DNA of 64,000 nt from Acanthosepion lycidas (Eukaryota > Mollusca > Cephalopoda > Sepiida > Sepiidae): positions 69,185,754-69,249,753 of the forward strand of contig OZ010586.1 of the NCBI GenBank assembly GCA_963932145.1. Direction: 5' to 3'. Under the pieces are notes generated by a model. The model was not told where the DNA came from. It did no database searches and was given only the letters and a program-made list of their open reading frames with translations. Made by a program: the position numbers and the translations under genes. This document shows positions 32,545 to 44,464 of this stretch, piece by piece; the stretch's first letter is position 1, and each line of letters opens with the position of its first letter.

Positions 32545-34945
32545 TAACTATGCCTTCTTGTGGTTTATGTTTAGTCCTTTCTTCTCGCTTTTCTTCACTA
32601 GCTTCTGTAGGAGCTTTTGCAGTTTTCTTTCCTGCGGTCATCAATAATAAATTTATGGTAGGACATCTAAGTCTCTTAGAATTTATTAACGGTATAGGTT
32701 GAATAAGTTCGGTGAGAAGACAACCCCTTTCTATTTTTGTATATCTGTTGAACTCATTTTCGGTTCGTATGCAGGCGGTTTGCTGCCAGTATACTTTTTT
32801 TATTATTCTAATATCCTCCCCAGATATTTCAAGGCCGCTGAGCAGTTCCAACAGATTTTTGAGGCGTACTTCATCGAATGCTTTCGCGTAATCTATAAAA
32901 CACCGGTACACGTCCTTCTGCGTTTGTATTGCTCTTTCTGATAACATTCTGGGCATAACTATCGCGTTCCTTGTTTCAGTGTCTTTGACGAACCCGGACT
33001 GTTCTTGTTTTTATCCCCGGTTTGATACTGACGCGTACTCGATTAATCAGAATTAGGATGTTTTGTTTTTTTCGTTATACGCCTCATTAGGCTGATTTTC
33101 CGATGCAGTTCACATTCGTTTGCGCCTGGTTTCTTAGGCAGTGCTACGAAAATAGATCTACTTAGGTCTTCCGGTATATCGCCACTGTTGTAGATTTTAT
33201 TTATTATTTCTGTAATCTTGTCTATACCGAAATCAGGTTGCCAGCATCTCAATTAAAATTCTGTCTGGCCCTGTTGCTTTATTTCTATTCAATTTGGTGA
33301 GTGTAGCTTTTAATATTTCCGGGTCGTCGATATTTCTTCGTATTGCCGATTGTTCTCTTTCGTTCTTTTTCGTTGTGAAAGAGTTTTCCGATCTATTTGT
33401 TTCATCTCTGAAGTATATTTTCTTTCTCTAATATCATTGTTCTGTCCTTGGATTTTATGCATCCCTCTTGATAAGCATGTATTTTGTCCTGTTACTTCTC
33501 TTATCTTTTTAAGCATGTCTGCTTTATCTGTGATACCGATTTTTTCTATTTCTGCACAGTTTTCGTTGAGGCCTTCCTCTTTATCCTCTCTGCATTTTTT
33601 TCTTTATTTCTTTGTGTAGTGTTCTATATTCTGTTCCGTGTCATGGCATTGTTTTCATCATTTCGAGAATCTCATCTGTCATCCATCCATATTTTTCTTC
33701 ATCTATTTTCCTTTGGGGTGATTTCGTTTGTTGATGCTGCTAAAGCTTCTCTTAGTTTGTACCACTTCGAGTTTCTATTTTCACGCTGTCCATATATTTC
33801 TCCTTCATATTCGGGCCGTTCAAGAGTCTGTTGTATTGCACTTTGGGTGCGGCCTCAGGCTTCTTTAATTTCCGTAGTTTTATTTTATTTTTACATATGA
33901 CTGAGAAGTGATCGCTTCCATGGTCGGCATTCGGATAGGTTTTGCATTGTACCACTGCATTCATGAATCTCTTGTTGATTTGATTTTTTCGTTTCTCTTC
34001 CTGACTTTTCCAAGTCTATATTCGTCTTGGGTGTTCTTGAAACCAGGTGTTGGCGACTACTTGATCGTTCATCGTACACCAATAGACCCATATTTCTCTG
34101 CGTCCATTACAGGTTCTTATTCCGAAATTACCAAATATTTCGCTATCCCTCTAATTACCTACTTTAAGGTCTCCCATGATAATTATAATTTCTTTCGATT
34201 TACATTGAGACTTGGCGTTGTTTAGCGTAGAATAGACCTTTTCGATTTCTTCTTTTGTACTTTGTGCTGTCGATGCATAGACAGCTATGATGGATATGCT
34301 GAAAGGCTTTCTTTTCAGTTTAACAAGAATTCTTTCCGATAACTGACAGTATGCCAGAACGCATTTCTTCATGTCTTGGTCTAGTACCAATCCTATTTCT
34401 CTTTTATTCTTCTCTCTGCCTGTATATATAATCTTAGGTTTATCAGTGACAAAATCGCCATTGTTTGGCCACCTCACATACGCCTAAAATGTTGACATCT
34501 AACCTGCTCATTTCCTGTTTTATATTTTCCAACTGGCTACTGTAGTTTAATATTCTGACCTTCCATGTCCCGAGAATTCTTTGTCTGATGCGAACAGTCG
34601 CTCGATGACGGTTAGGTGACACCTGTTGCACATGTCACTCCTTACCGGGCGAGAAGGTAATTGCAATAGACTTGAACCTCTTCACGCCGTTAGCTTTCAT
34701 ATTTTGCTTGATAAATACCATGTTATTTCTTGGAATTGACAGTGGAGTGGTTTCCCGTTGGCTTCGCCATGGTGATTTATTGAGATGCCATATCTAGTTA
34801 GTTGGCCGCTGACATATTGATAGGTCTTAGTTTTCATCCTGTAGGGTTGCTAACAACTCACCTCAATCGCAAGAGTTTGGAGTGGGATGGCGTGTTTAGT
34901 CGTCGACCCTGCGACAGTAGTGCACATAATTAATCTATACAGCAC

Positions 34946-34952
34946 TCATATA

Positions 34953-35039
<87 letters not shown>

Positions 35040-35057
35040 ATGTATATATGTATACAA

Positions 35058-35109
<52 letters not shown>
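34946..35109. repeat. Compound TA/CA/TG microsatellite
   Basis: TA arrays, a TG array at 35010-35038, a CA array at about 35057-35076, then TA again to 35109. Roughly mirror-symmetric. Confidence 0.95.
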
Positions 35110-35113
<4 letters not shown>

Positions 35114-35204
35114 TGCATATCTGAGTCACTACATGTCACAGGAAAATAGGCTTTATGTTGAACAATAAAATATTTATCAAAATTCGAACAAGGTATTCAA
35201 AGAG

Positions 35205-35560
35205 GTGTGGTTTTTATAACCGATTTCATGAAGCCCTCAAATGTTTAATATGCGCACCACCTGTGACACCACACACGCCAAATCGATAGCCTAGCGCCAG
35301 CCAAATACGCTATAGCTTATCCTCCGTAACATTCTCCAGCTCCTAACTGATTCTCTGCTTATGTTCCTCTAGTCTTGTAGGAAGACGGGGACCTATCCAT
35401 TCATATAGACCCATGGAAAAAATCCCAATGTGTCAAGTCAGATGAATGTGGTGGCCATTTCAACAGGACATTGTCATTATCACTGACAGGCCTGTTCCAT
35501 CTTCCTGGTAGATTCTCATTGAGATAAGTCCGCACAGTCAACTTAGTTTTTACACATTTT
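35205..35560 (-). pseudogene. DDE_3-type transposase relic (C-terminal half)
   Basis: On the minus strand: VRTYLNENLPGRWNRPVS (about 35540-35490), then LLKWPPHSSDLTHWDFF (35460-35410), the region of the third catalytic Asp. A C-terminal stretch ending GGAHIKHLRAS is near 35225-35255. Stops and frameshifts are present. Related to the mobile elements at 12.0 and 59.4 kb, but a distinct subfamily by the C-terminal motif. Confidence 0.8.
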
Positions 35561-35633
35561 TGAAAATTTGAGATCATTTGAGTATGAATTGGTTATGTTA
35601 TTAAACTACAAAATTATGTCAATTTTGAGAGAC

Positions 35634-35636
<3 letters not shown>

Positions 35637-35688
<52 letters not shown>

Positions 35689-35790
35689 AAGAAGAGAGAA
35701 ACTGTAAAACGCTTTTGGTTGTACTATCGATTTTTTTTTTTTAATCTACATTTCAACCAAAAACGTTTGCGATTTCTCTCTTCTTTTAAA
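35637..35790. mobile_element. (TA)n plus hairpin mini-element
   Basis: TA array 35637-35684, then inverted arms AAGAAGAGAGAAA..CTTTTGGTTG and CAACCAAAAACG..TTTCTCTCTTCTT (to about 35790) with a poly-T loop. Confidence 0.82.
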
Positions 35791-35835
35791 ATATACACTT
35801 TTATCTCGTTGGAACAACCATAATCACTTCCCTTT

Positions 35836-35848
35836 ACACACACACACA

Positions 35849-35917
<69 letters not shown>

Positions 35918-36029
35918 TTGGTTGGATTATGTGAGTTTGTGACCCTCGGTTTCACGCTTTTCCGATGGTCAGACGATCGCAAAAGCGTGAAACCCAGGGT
36001 CACAAATTCACATCAATCCAACCAAATAT
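35836..36029. mobile_element. (CA)(TA) microsatellite plus hairpin mini-element
   Basis: CA then TA arrays to about 35911. After them, inverted arms ATATTTGGTTGGATT..GGTTTCACGCTTTT and AAAAGCGTGAAACC..AATCCAACCAAATAT (about 35914-36029) around a short loop. Confidence 0.86.
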
Positions 36030-36118
36030 GTTAGCTCTATCTCTTATATTGAGCGCTTTCTAATAAGTATCGTGCATATAATATGTAAATAATTATATAT
36101 ATATATTTATATTTATAT

Positions 36119-36120
36119 TT

Positions 36121-36165
<45 letters not shown>
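36119..36165. repeat. (CA)n(TA)n microsatellite
   Basis: CA then TA arrays. Confidence 0.95.
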
Positions 36166-36166
<1 letters not shown>

Positions 36167-36399
36167 GACTTATCTTAGATTTCGAGATAATAGTGAAAGA
36201 GGGTTTCGCTCTTTAAAATTCGATTGCCGCCAAAAGTTTCAGGTATTCAATCTTCAAATTTATTTTCTATTCTTTTCTGGTCCTTTGGTGTTTTTTTTTT
36301 TTTTTTTGGTGTTAGTGTTGGTTCTGATAGGCAGGGACATATCTCAGAATGTAAATTATTTCACTTATTTTTACTTAATAAGTAACTTAGTATAAGTCG

Positions 36400-36810
36400 G
36401 GATATCACCTATGAAAAACGATTGGAAAATGAATTCCATTTTTTCACCGCTTTTATTTTACCGCACTTACTTTAAGGTAAATGAGATTCTTGAACAGGTT
36501 TTTCTTTGCACCGAGATGAATAGTCAGATTCCTAATACGATGTATGAACGTAGGTTGCTGTGGACAAACATTTCTTAAGTTAATCAAAACATTTAACAGT
36601 ACTACTTAATTAAATTCTTTCCTATTGTCAATTTTGTCTTTCAGGAGGCGAGTCCCATAGACAACCATCTTTTTACTAATCCACCAGACAACAAAAAATA
36701 ACAGATCCAGCCCATACCAGACTCCTTTAATGCATATATTGAATAGGAAAGCAATAATATTACGATCAGTAATTATAATAATATAAGTAGTAATAATAAA
36801 ATGTTAAAAT
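36400..36810. other. Unannotated stretch
   Basis: Nothing recognised. The text at 36620-36800 (CAATTTTGTCT..GGAGGCGAG through AATAATATTAC) resembles 37590-37740, so both belong to a dispersed repeat. Confidence 0.45.
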
Positions 36811-36813
36811 TAT

Positions 36814-36815
36814 AC

Positions 36816-36885
<70 letters not shown>

Positions 36886-36893
36886 GTATGTAT
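36814..36893. repeat. Mirror (CATA)(TA)(TATG) microsatellite
   Basis: CATA units, TA array, then TATG units, making the whole array self-complementary. Confidence 0.95.
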
Positions 36894-37016
36894 GAAGAAA
36901 TATACACTTAAAGTATGCTATATTTATGGGATAAAGTGCTCACTATCAGAGGTAGAGCATGTGTAAATATAAAAGTGAACATTGAAGTCAACACTTAGAG
37001 GCGACAGGCTGTTTCA

Positions 37017-37018
<2 letters not shown>

Positions 37019-37085
<67 letters not shown>
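37019..37085. repeat. (TA)n(GATA)n microsatellite
   Basis: TA then about eight GATA units. Confidence 0.96.
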
Positions 37086-37086
<1 letters not shown>

Positions 37087-37162
37087 TCACTTCATATGAT
37101 GGTACAACAAGTAAAATACTTACAAATTTATTTGCTATACAAATCTTACCTTACATTTTCAT

Positions 37163-37350
37163 TTAACCCTGGACTAGGACCGGTGGATAGAGGGATCGGT
37201 GCACGCACCGACACCAGCGCAACGAATGGTTGTGGGACCTCGGGGAATGTTTGTTCCTTGCCCGGGTATATACGCTCGGTATCCCCACATTAAACCGACC
37301 TTGTGCCAAAACCTGACTTCGTGGGGGGAAGTTGAGTAAATACAAACTCT
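37163..37350 (+). repeat. Diverged relative of the hairpin-chain repeat
   Basis: CCCGGGTATATACGCTCGG, CCCCACATTAAA.CGACCTTGTGCC and CTGACTTCGTGGGG match the distal half of a 23-24 kb unit. The proximal half differs but still has a CGGTGCACGCACCG hairpin. Confidence 0.65.
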
Positions 37351-37589
37351 GAACTACGCACAGCTCACTATCTTAATGATAATCGGAACTTTTTGGTGCT
37401 TATTGAAGGCAGAAGATGGAGTATACTTTATGGCCAGACCCTACCTCTCTATACACACACAGACACACACAGACACACATACCTATCGGTACGTGAGGAT
37501 GCCAGGGAGTACAAGCCGGCGATTTCAAGTCAAAGTGCCTTCTCCATTGACCATGTTTTTGTGGTTTCTTTTTTTTTTCTTTCTTATCT

Positions 37590-37726
37590 ATTCTCAATTT
37601 TGTCTCTTAGGATGCGGTATCCATAGATACCCATCTTTCCACAGTCACAAAAAATATAACAGAACCAACCCATGTCAGATTCGTTAAATGCATATATCGA
37701 ACTGGAAAGCAATAATATTACTATCA

Positions 37727-37774
<48 letters not shown>

Positions 37775-37810
37775 TGTTACAATTATATATATATATATGT
37801 GTGTGTAGTA
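37590..37810. repeat. Dispersed repeat with (AAT)n and (TA)(TG)
   Basis: Similar to 36620-36800, with an AAT array at 37730-37771 and short TA/TG at 37784-37806. Confidence 0.7.
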
Positions 37811-37956
37811 ATCCGTTGCTATAATCCAGGCGAGTCTTATTAACACAACAAAGAATTTGAAATATGTTAAAACTGACTCACAAAATAGCGCTCCATGTTT
37901 ATTTTCATTAAACAGAGCAAATTTTCTTTACAATTGGAATTAAGATACTTTATGTA

Positions 37957-38036
37957 TTAGGTTGGTGCAAAAATAATGTCTTTTTGTCACATAGTAACAT
38001 ACGTGAGAAAACGACATTATTTTTGCACCAACCTAA
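37957..38036. mobile_element. Mariner-type MITE, short form
   Basis: 80 bp, TTAGGTTGGTGCAAAAATAA terminus, TA on both sides (37955-37956, 38037-38038). The centre ACATAGTAACATACGTG matches 26108-26186. Confidence 0.94.
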
Positions 38037-38173
38037 TAAATGATCATTTTCCCCTACGAATTTTAATTTTAAATTCGTAGGATTTTTCAAGCTGTTTGTG
38101 GTATCAGTTTGTAGTGTACTGTTTATTTGGAGAAAGAAAGAAGAAAGAGAGAGGGTGTGTTATTGGGGGGCTT

Positions 38174-38175
<2 letters not shown>

Positions 38176-38261
<86 letters not shown>

Positions 38262-38263
38262 CA
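38176..38263. repeat. (TA)n(TG)n microsatellite
   Basis: Long TA array followed by TG array. Confidence 0.96.
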
Positions 38264-38699
38264 TTTATTTATAGGAAAGAAAGGAACCAAGAAAAAAAAA
38301 ACATAGGCAATGTAGAAGGCCTTTCTTCAACCGGTCTAGTACTTTGACTTTCACGACTTAGTATAACCAAAACCAATTTACGGATTTTGAAGAAAGAAAG
38401 GACCCCAAAATGGCGTCAGAATCCACGAACATTTTTCATTCTTTAATGATCAATTGTGCTTAGTTTACTTTGTAATGTATATAAATGCAGATAGAAAAAG
38501 CAAGTGTTGATGAGATAGCGATGTTCACAAAGAACTGCCTGGGTCTCATAACCAAGTTTGCCCCACCACCCTGTCCGGTGGGTGTCAGGGTAGTACGCGC
38601 CGGCCCTGATGTTACTAAGAGAAAATTTTATCTCGACTAATAACATTATATAAATAATAAATAATGTGAATATCAATGTGACAGTAACATAGAAAAGAG

Positions 38700-38995
38700 A
38701 GATAAATGTTCTATGTGACGTGTTCCTTTAGAACGCTGGCGATCCAGGCTCTCCACAATTCCCTGTCCTTTGTAGCGCTTAAACCTTTTTAGCTTTTGAC
38801 CATTTCTCTCCCAAACCCTGCGCCGCCACCCATTCGCTCTGTAAGACTACATTTCAGTTGTTTAAAGTCTCTTCTTCATCTTTGAGAAGATCGTCCAGTA
38901 TTCACTGCCATAGAGGTTGACTGATGTTACATAATAGTTCAGTATTCTTTTCTTTGTTTCTAACGATATTTTTTCTATTTCTTAATACATTCAAA
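38700..38995 (-). pseudogene. RTE-like LINE 3' fragment
   Basis: Antisense LINE text: GGCTCTCCACAATTCCCTGT (38748-38767), also found in the LINE copies at 18340 and 31418, then the EMxxYRRML region. Internal deletions. Confidence 0.78.
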
Positions 38996-39387
38996 TCTCA
39001 TAAACATGGCTGATATCAGGAATTATTTTCCCAATGCACCTTTTACACCATTGTGAATATCATTCCCCTCTTTTCAAGTTTGTCCAACTCACAAGATACA
39101 TTCCAAATAATATGCATATATTATTGAAAATCTTCATTCTTTCACATATTAGTACATATAAATTTTCATGAATTATTTTTTTATAGAAGAACTTTACAAA
39201 TTTAATAGCAATCGCCCATCATTCATCGCCTTGCAAAAGGGTTATGGTAACCAAAAAATGAACAGTTTTCATAGAGTACATGGCTTACGTCCATATCACG
39301 TTGAAACACCGGTTAAGCAACGTCGATCCTGGTCAGTACTTAGATATGTGACTGCTTGGGAATAATAGATGCTGGAAGCATGGATGT

Positions 39388-39550
39388 GCGGGTGGTGTAA
39401 TAGATAACGGCTCGGAATTGGAAATCGGTGAGCGAAGTTTCAATTCCAGTCGTGTTCGCTCTATTCATTTACGCACAAATGCCCTTGGGAAAGTTATGAA
39501 TCCATCTCTTCCTCCTTCCCACCATCTATAAGTTAATTAGTAGAACTTTT
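39388..39550 (+). mobile_element. tRNA-derived SINE
   Basis: Head GGGTGGTGTAATAGATAACGG and box-B-like AGTTTCAATTCCAGTC, then CCCTTGGGAAAG.TATGAATCC. Same family as 31931-32342 and (inverted) 45780-46000. No target duplication identified. Confidence 0.75.
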
Positions 39551-39835
39551 ATCAGTAAATTATTATCTCCAATTTAAAAATATTTTCTGGTTTTTATAGA
39601 GCCTGCAAAGGGTTAATAAGCCGTAAATAATGAAGATGAATCAATCCACACAGGTTGCATTCTGCATTCATTGATCGAACAGTTAGTGTTAATGACAGTT
39701 GAAATTTACAAAAGAAACATTTTATTAAAACAGTTTTTTTTCAATTCACCCCAAGCAAGGCAATAATGCCACTAAGATAAGTATCTCCAAATTTTCCGTA
39801 TGCCTAAGATTTAAATGTATTTTCATAAATGAAAA

Positions 39836-40850
39836 ATGTTTCTTGAAGTTTTCTTTTTAGCCTCAATTGAAAGCTAAAGGATTAAATTTTCTAATTTCAG
39901 AAAGTAAAATACTGTGGTGTGTTTCAAGTAGAAATTAGAATGGTTTTAATCCATTCATTTTTTTTTCAGAAAAACTAATCGAAACGGACATTTTTAATTT
40001 TAATGACAGATTGTAAACAAAACTTAATTCTCGGTTTTAAAAATCTTGCAAAATAAAATATATATTTCAGAAACGTTATTTGCGTGAAATTAGCAAATTT
40101 AAAGTTAATTAATCTGTTCTGAAACAAATATTACTTACTTATAGCATAAAATTTTCTATACAAACATTTCCTGACAATAGGTTCTTGTTATTCTCACGTC
40201 TTGATCGATATATTAACGACCGAAGTTAAGTATTTTGTACCAAAATTAACATAAATTTACAATTTTCTAAGTAAAAGTGGTTTGTTTTTGTTTTTTAACT
40301 ATCAGGTAATTTTTAAAAATTAACAAAATATTTTAAGTAATTATCTGATATTTTATTGATCTTTAGGAAATTAACCTTACGACTGAAGATGCTTTCTGAA
40401 AATATAATAATATTTAGAATACTATGAAAATTTCTTAAATTAATAACATTTAATAAATTATTGATTTACCTCTAATTTTTTTAATCCTTCCTACCACGTT
40501 CAAAATTCTGGTTATTTTTTTTAATGCATCAGCGGTGTACACATTTTATTTCTTTCTTTTTTTTTTTTGTTTAAAATCAGATTTAGTTAAGTAATTTTCC
40601 TCAACACCTCAGAAAAATATATTGTATTTTCTAAAAAATTTAAAAACGAGAATTAACTTTTGTTTACAAAAAATGGCAAGATTTTCATCACTTTTTTACT
40701 GACAAAAAATATAAAGAAACATTCTAATCAATATATAATTTCTGTTTGACATACACCAAAGTATTTTGCTTAGTGGGAATAGTAAAAATTTATGTTTTTA
40801 ATCCTTTATCTTTCATTTAAAGCGAAAAATGAAACTTCAAGAAAGGTTAT
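39836..40850. mobile_element. Diverged 1-kb inverted-repeat element
   Basis: The left arm (about 39836-40075) and right arm (about 40600-40850) match in reverse complement: TTCTTGAAGTTT, AAAGGATTAAA, AATACT.TGGTGT.TTCAA and TGTAAACAAAA.TTAATTCTCG on both sides. Much more diverged than the 3884-5942 element. No coding frame. Probably an old fold-back DNA transposon. Confidence 0.65.
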
Positions 40851-40859
40851 CCATTTTTG

Positions 40860-41455
40860 TTTTTTAAATTCATTTTTAAAACTTAGGTATCGAGAAATGG
40901 TGGAGGGACCTAACACAATTAAAAAAAATAAAATGAGAAAAGAAAACTAATTTCAAATGTAAATGAAATAAAGTATAAAAATAATTAAACTAAGCATTAG
41001 TTTTAAAATGAAATAAAGGGTTTTCTTTCAAATGTTTTTATCAAAATATATCATTTTAAAAAAATAGAGACTTTAAAATGTAAAACTAAATAAAAACAAA
41101 TTATTTTTCTTAATTAAGAAAAACTAAATTGTTTATGGGTGTAAGTGGGGCAACCATTGAAAAACGTGACCTTCAAACGATCGTGTTGCATATTAAACAC
41201 CATATTTAAAAAAAGACAATTTAAGGACACCAAAAATTATTTTTAATTATTGTAAAAAATTTTGGTGGGATGATTTGCATTAAGCTTTTCAATTTTCACT
41301 GAGTAAATATAGTCTTCACTTAATAGCATAATAACCTAATTTTAGCGATGTTTGGAAGAATTTTAAAACATTTTCGAAATTTTATAATTGAAAAAAGAAA
41401 AATGTAAATAATTCTCGTAAAATTCATTATTCATCGAATTTTATTTTCTTCGAAC
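40860..41455. other. Very AT-rich unannotated stretch
   Basis: No gene or recognised repeat. Confidence 0.45.
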
Positions 41456-41459
41456 TATA

Positions 41460-42015
41460 ATGTCCTTAATATATATTATTTATAGAAGCACTTAAAAGTT
41501 CATCTGATTAAATAATTAGATAGTTTTATGGCAGTTTTTGTTTTACAATTTGGGGCAGATTTTAGGAAACTTGATAATATTTTGAGAAAAAAAAAAGAAT
41601 GATGATTTATTTTTTTAACTAATAAACAATATTTCATTGACGTTTTTAAATTCTAGAAAATTTTATGAATTAAGTAAGGGGTGGTTAACAGATGCAAAAA
41701 CATATTTTTACCAAGATTTTCTAAAAGTAAGAATTTCGAAAATAAATCCATTCGTTTATGAATAAGTCCTAAAAGTTTCATTAAAATCCGACAATTATTT
41801 GATTTTTGCAAGAATTTCAAAATTAATGTATTATTTTACCGGAAACGACGACGGAAAAATATCCATTACCATCTGTGTTACACCGTCGACACAAAAAACA
41901 AGATTTTTAACACAAATTTCGAACGTGTTAGAAAGGAGTAAAAAAATATTTTTTTTAAATAATTAAAAATTACTTTGGTCTTTCTTCTTAATTTTGACGA
42001 TAAAAAGTTGTTTTT
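41460..42015. repeat. AT-rich dispersed repeat, copy 1
   Basis: TTTTTACCAAGATTTTCTAA, CAATTATTTGATTTTTGCAA, AATTTCGAACGTG and the closing TTTTGACGATAAAA occur in the same order at 48150-48745, in the same orientation. Confidence 0.75.
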
Positions 42016-42059
42016 ATTAGCTTTGGGTCATTTTTTCATCAGGGTATGCCGTTTTTCAG

Positions 42060-42640
42060 CGATTTATTGGAGGTGCCTACACTAAGATGTAACAGGCTAT
42101 TGGGAATGAATGAAAATGAGCAGACTTTTGAAGGAACAAGGAACACAATCCTCAACGGAACAAGGGATAAACCTCTTCTTCTGTTCAAATGACTGGGGAG
42201 GAGTGTAAACCGGATGATTAAAAGACCTGTTTTTCAAGAAACTGGACTACTCAAGTCCACTATTTTCACTCTACGGTGTTTTTGCCATTTGATTTTAGTA
42301 ATGGAAAAGTCTTGATTATATTTTTATTTCTTCTTCTACTTACATTTGCTACTTATTTTTATTGCTGGTTTTGTTGGAAGTCTTCAAGTGATGAAATTTT
42401 TTATATTTAGTAAAGTTTATGATATTGTAGCGTCATTCTATAGGTTTTTATGGAGAGTCGTCATATAGCAACCCAGCACTGTTTTGCAATATTATTTATT
42501 CAACCTTTCGGCACCTCACACAGTTTCTGTGAAGTAACTTTTGTTATTCCTAAGCGCTTGCAATGTTTGTCTCCCATTTTTTTTTTTTTTTTTTTTGTCT
42601 ATCATTAATTATTACCCAGTTTGTTGTATTCCCAAGCTTG
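42060..42640. other. Unannotated stretch
   Basis: Text such as GGGAATGAATGAAAATGAGC and AGACCTG near 42100-42240 may be LINE-tail debris; nothing firm. Confidence 0.35.
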
Positions 42641-42860
42641 TTTAATTTTAACGACTCCAATGTGTATATAACATCATGGACTCTCCCTTTTGCTCACGAT
42701 TATACATTCCATTTACTTACAAAATATAAGTTACTGTTTACTTGTTACTTTCTTCGACTACTTTGTCTAATACTTTTTGTTTTCCTTCTGAGTTGATCAT
42801 CAACACAGTATCATCTGATGTTATAGTTACATCCGCCAATAACAGAACTTTGGTTTCTCT
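42640..42860 (-). pseudogene. Possible RTE-like RT fragment
   Basis: ATCAACACAGTATCATCTGA and CCGCCAATAA align with the minus-strand YxDD region of the copy at 49500-49550, but the catalytic box is degraded. Confidence 0.4.
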
Positions 42861-43159
42861 TACATTTATGTTGTCGTATGTGTTAAATAAAGGAAGAAAC
42901 TATTTTAAAATAGGCTATTCAAAATAGACAATCATGCTTTTAAGCTTATTTTACCGGTCTCGGTTAAAGAAACACCCGGTAAATATTTTTTTTTATTATT
43001 ATGAAAGCAGATAATTTTAAAAATAACAACATACAGTATTAATACAGAAATTTATTTATTTTCACCATTAATTGTAAAGACAATTTAAAATCCTTTTCAC
43101 TATCAATTGTTAAAACACAAGTTAAAATTATTTATTCAGCATCAATTATTAAAAGAAAT

Positions 43160-43345
43160 ATAGAAGTGTCTGAATATTTTAAGCACTTCAATCATAACAA
43201 GCCCTGAGAAATCCAAAATGTGCCCTTGATCAGGGTTCTTTTGCCAATAAACTTCTGGTGAGCCCACTGAAGACAACAGCCACAAACCACAGAATCCATT
43301 GCACAACTTGTATATGGATCAAAATAACTGTGGATTTTCTAGATT
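43160..43345 (-). pseudogene. Unrecognised coding-like fragment
   Basis: The minus strand reads ..CGLWLLSSVGSPEVYWQK and ..NPDQGHILDFSGLVMIEVLK in one frame to a stop at about 43140, with an earlier in-frame stop upstream. The composition is protein-like, but I cannot assign a family. Confidence 0.3.
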
Positions 43346-43456
43346 GACATTTTTCATCCAGATATGCTATTGGTATTGCAGAAGGGCTTTATGTCACAGT
43401 ATCTGAAAAAAGATATTCTCCACCCATAGCACGAATGACATCTTTATCATTGATAA

Positions 43457-43833
43457 TGTTGGAATTTTGGGGTACGCCAGTACTAGTGAGCCAGCCAAAA
43501 TGAGCTGACTCATTTTATAGTTGACTAATAGAAGGGTTAACCAATCAGAAGGCTCAGAATATTCAATGCGACGTTTATAAAGGAGGCCATGTTTTTTTTT
43601 TTTTTCCGAATATTCACTGCCAACCTCTGATATCGAAGACTGAAGAATTCCGGAACCGCTGTTGGTGAGTGCTAATCATTAACGTTGTTTCATTGAACAG
43701 ATTACGTACTGTGCTGTATTCTATATTCATAGACTTGGCGAACATGGTCAACAGATAATGTATCCATAGCCTTGATATCTATTTTACGGAGACCGGCAAA
43801 GTAGCCTAGTCGTTAAATAAACCCGGCGCAACA
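43457..43833 (+). mobile_element. Probable solo LTR, 377 bp
   Basis: Begins TGTTGGAATTTTGG and ends CCCGGCGCAACA, so TGTTG and CAACA are inverted. Inside, in order: CCAATCAG (about 43540), TATAAAGG (about 43576) and AATAAA (about 43816), the layout of an LTR promoter and polyA signal. No gag/pol and no second LTR nearby. No clean target duplication (GATAA versus AATCA), so this stays provisional. Confidence 0.55.
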
Positions 43834-43894
43834 AATCAGTGTATAGACGAGCTTATTCCAAGTTAGGCTATTTTATACTCAGTTATACTACTAT

Positions 43895-44100
43895 ACGTTT
43901 GGTGCGTGGCCGACACGTTAGGTTGCTCGCTTTCCAACCATGACTCCTGGGATCGAATCTCACCATTAGGTGATTTGTCAGGAAAGTGACTTCTTCATGA
44001 TATTGGCCTTGGGAGGTGATCCTATCGTGCGGAACTTTTGGAATGAAAGTACCTGAAATCCATACCATGGATTGACCCAAGTCATTTGAGTGAACTTGGG
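43895..44100 (+). mobile_element. tRNA-derived SINE
   Basis: GGTGCGTGGCCGACACGTTA (D-arm-like), GCTCGCTTTCCAACCA, then GGGATCGAATCTCACC (box B), followed by a non-tRNA body. The D- and T-arms keep their order, but pairing is imperfect. Confidence 0.65.
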
Positions 44101-44464
44101 TATGCGGAACTGTTCGGAACCTAATGGTTATGCTAGCACGGATTTACAAGTCATCGTGACCGAGCAGTTGAACCTTTAGGCCTTGTTCAAACTGCTGACC
44201 ACGCCAGATAATGCGCACTCTCTGTAAAAAGATCCACTTAAGATAGTTGCAGTATAAACCAGGGGCAGGCCGTGTAGGTATTAAAAAAAACACAAAGTTA
44301 CCTGAGCAGACGTCTGCGATATGGATTGACTTGCTCCCCTAGAAGACAGACATACTCGGATACGGGCGGTCAGCCATTATGTTGTTCATAACACTGGTTT
44401 AATGCCAGAATATGCTCTGTCATTTTCCAGCTTAATAAGACGTATATTATTGACGCATATCTGT

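Larger units (their letters stand above)
31370..34860 (-). pseudogene. RTE-like LINE, longest copy, with nested insertions
   Basis: From 5' to 3' on the minus strand: apurinic-type endonuclease remains (RILGTWKVRILNYSS at 34.6 kb; ISIIAVYASTAQS and MGDLKVGN near 34.2 kb; GRSDHF-like SECRPWKRSLLSHM at 33.9 kb), a linker, then RT. RT pieces include SGDIPEDLSRSIFVALPKKP (about 33.15 kb) and FIDYAKAFDEV (motif A, about 32.9 kb). The C-terminal domain and an AGAAGAAAAAA-like end near 31380 follow. Multiple frameshifts and stops. It resembles the BovB/RTE family by the endonuclease and the LPKKPG motif. A SINE (31931-32342) and a MITE (32445-32544) sit inside. Confidence 0.85.

Noticed and set aside
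32436-32941. Plus-strand ORFs of 80-88 codons
   Set aside because: They lie antisense to the LINE reverse transcriptase and across the nested MITE.
33350-33900. Plus-strand Phe/Ser-rich ORFs of 89 and 138 codons
   Set aside because: Antisense shadows of the A-rich coding strand of the LINE.
43457-44100. Full LTR retrotransposon
   Set aside because: No primer-binding site, gag or pol follows the LTR-like segment; the next feature is a SINE.
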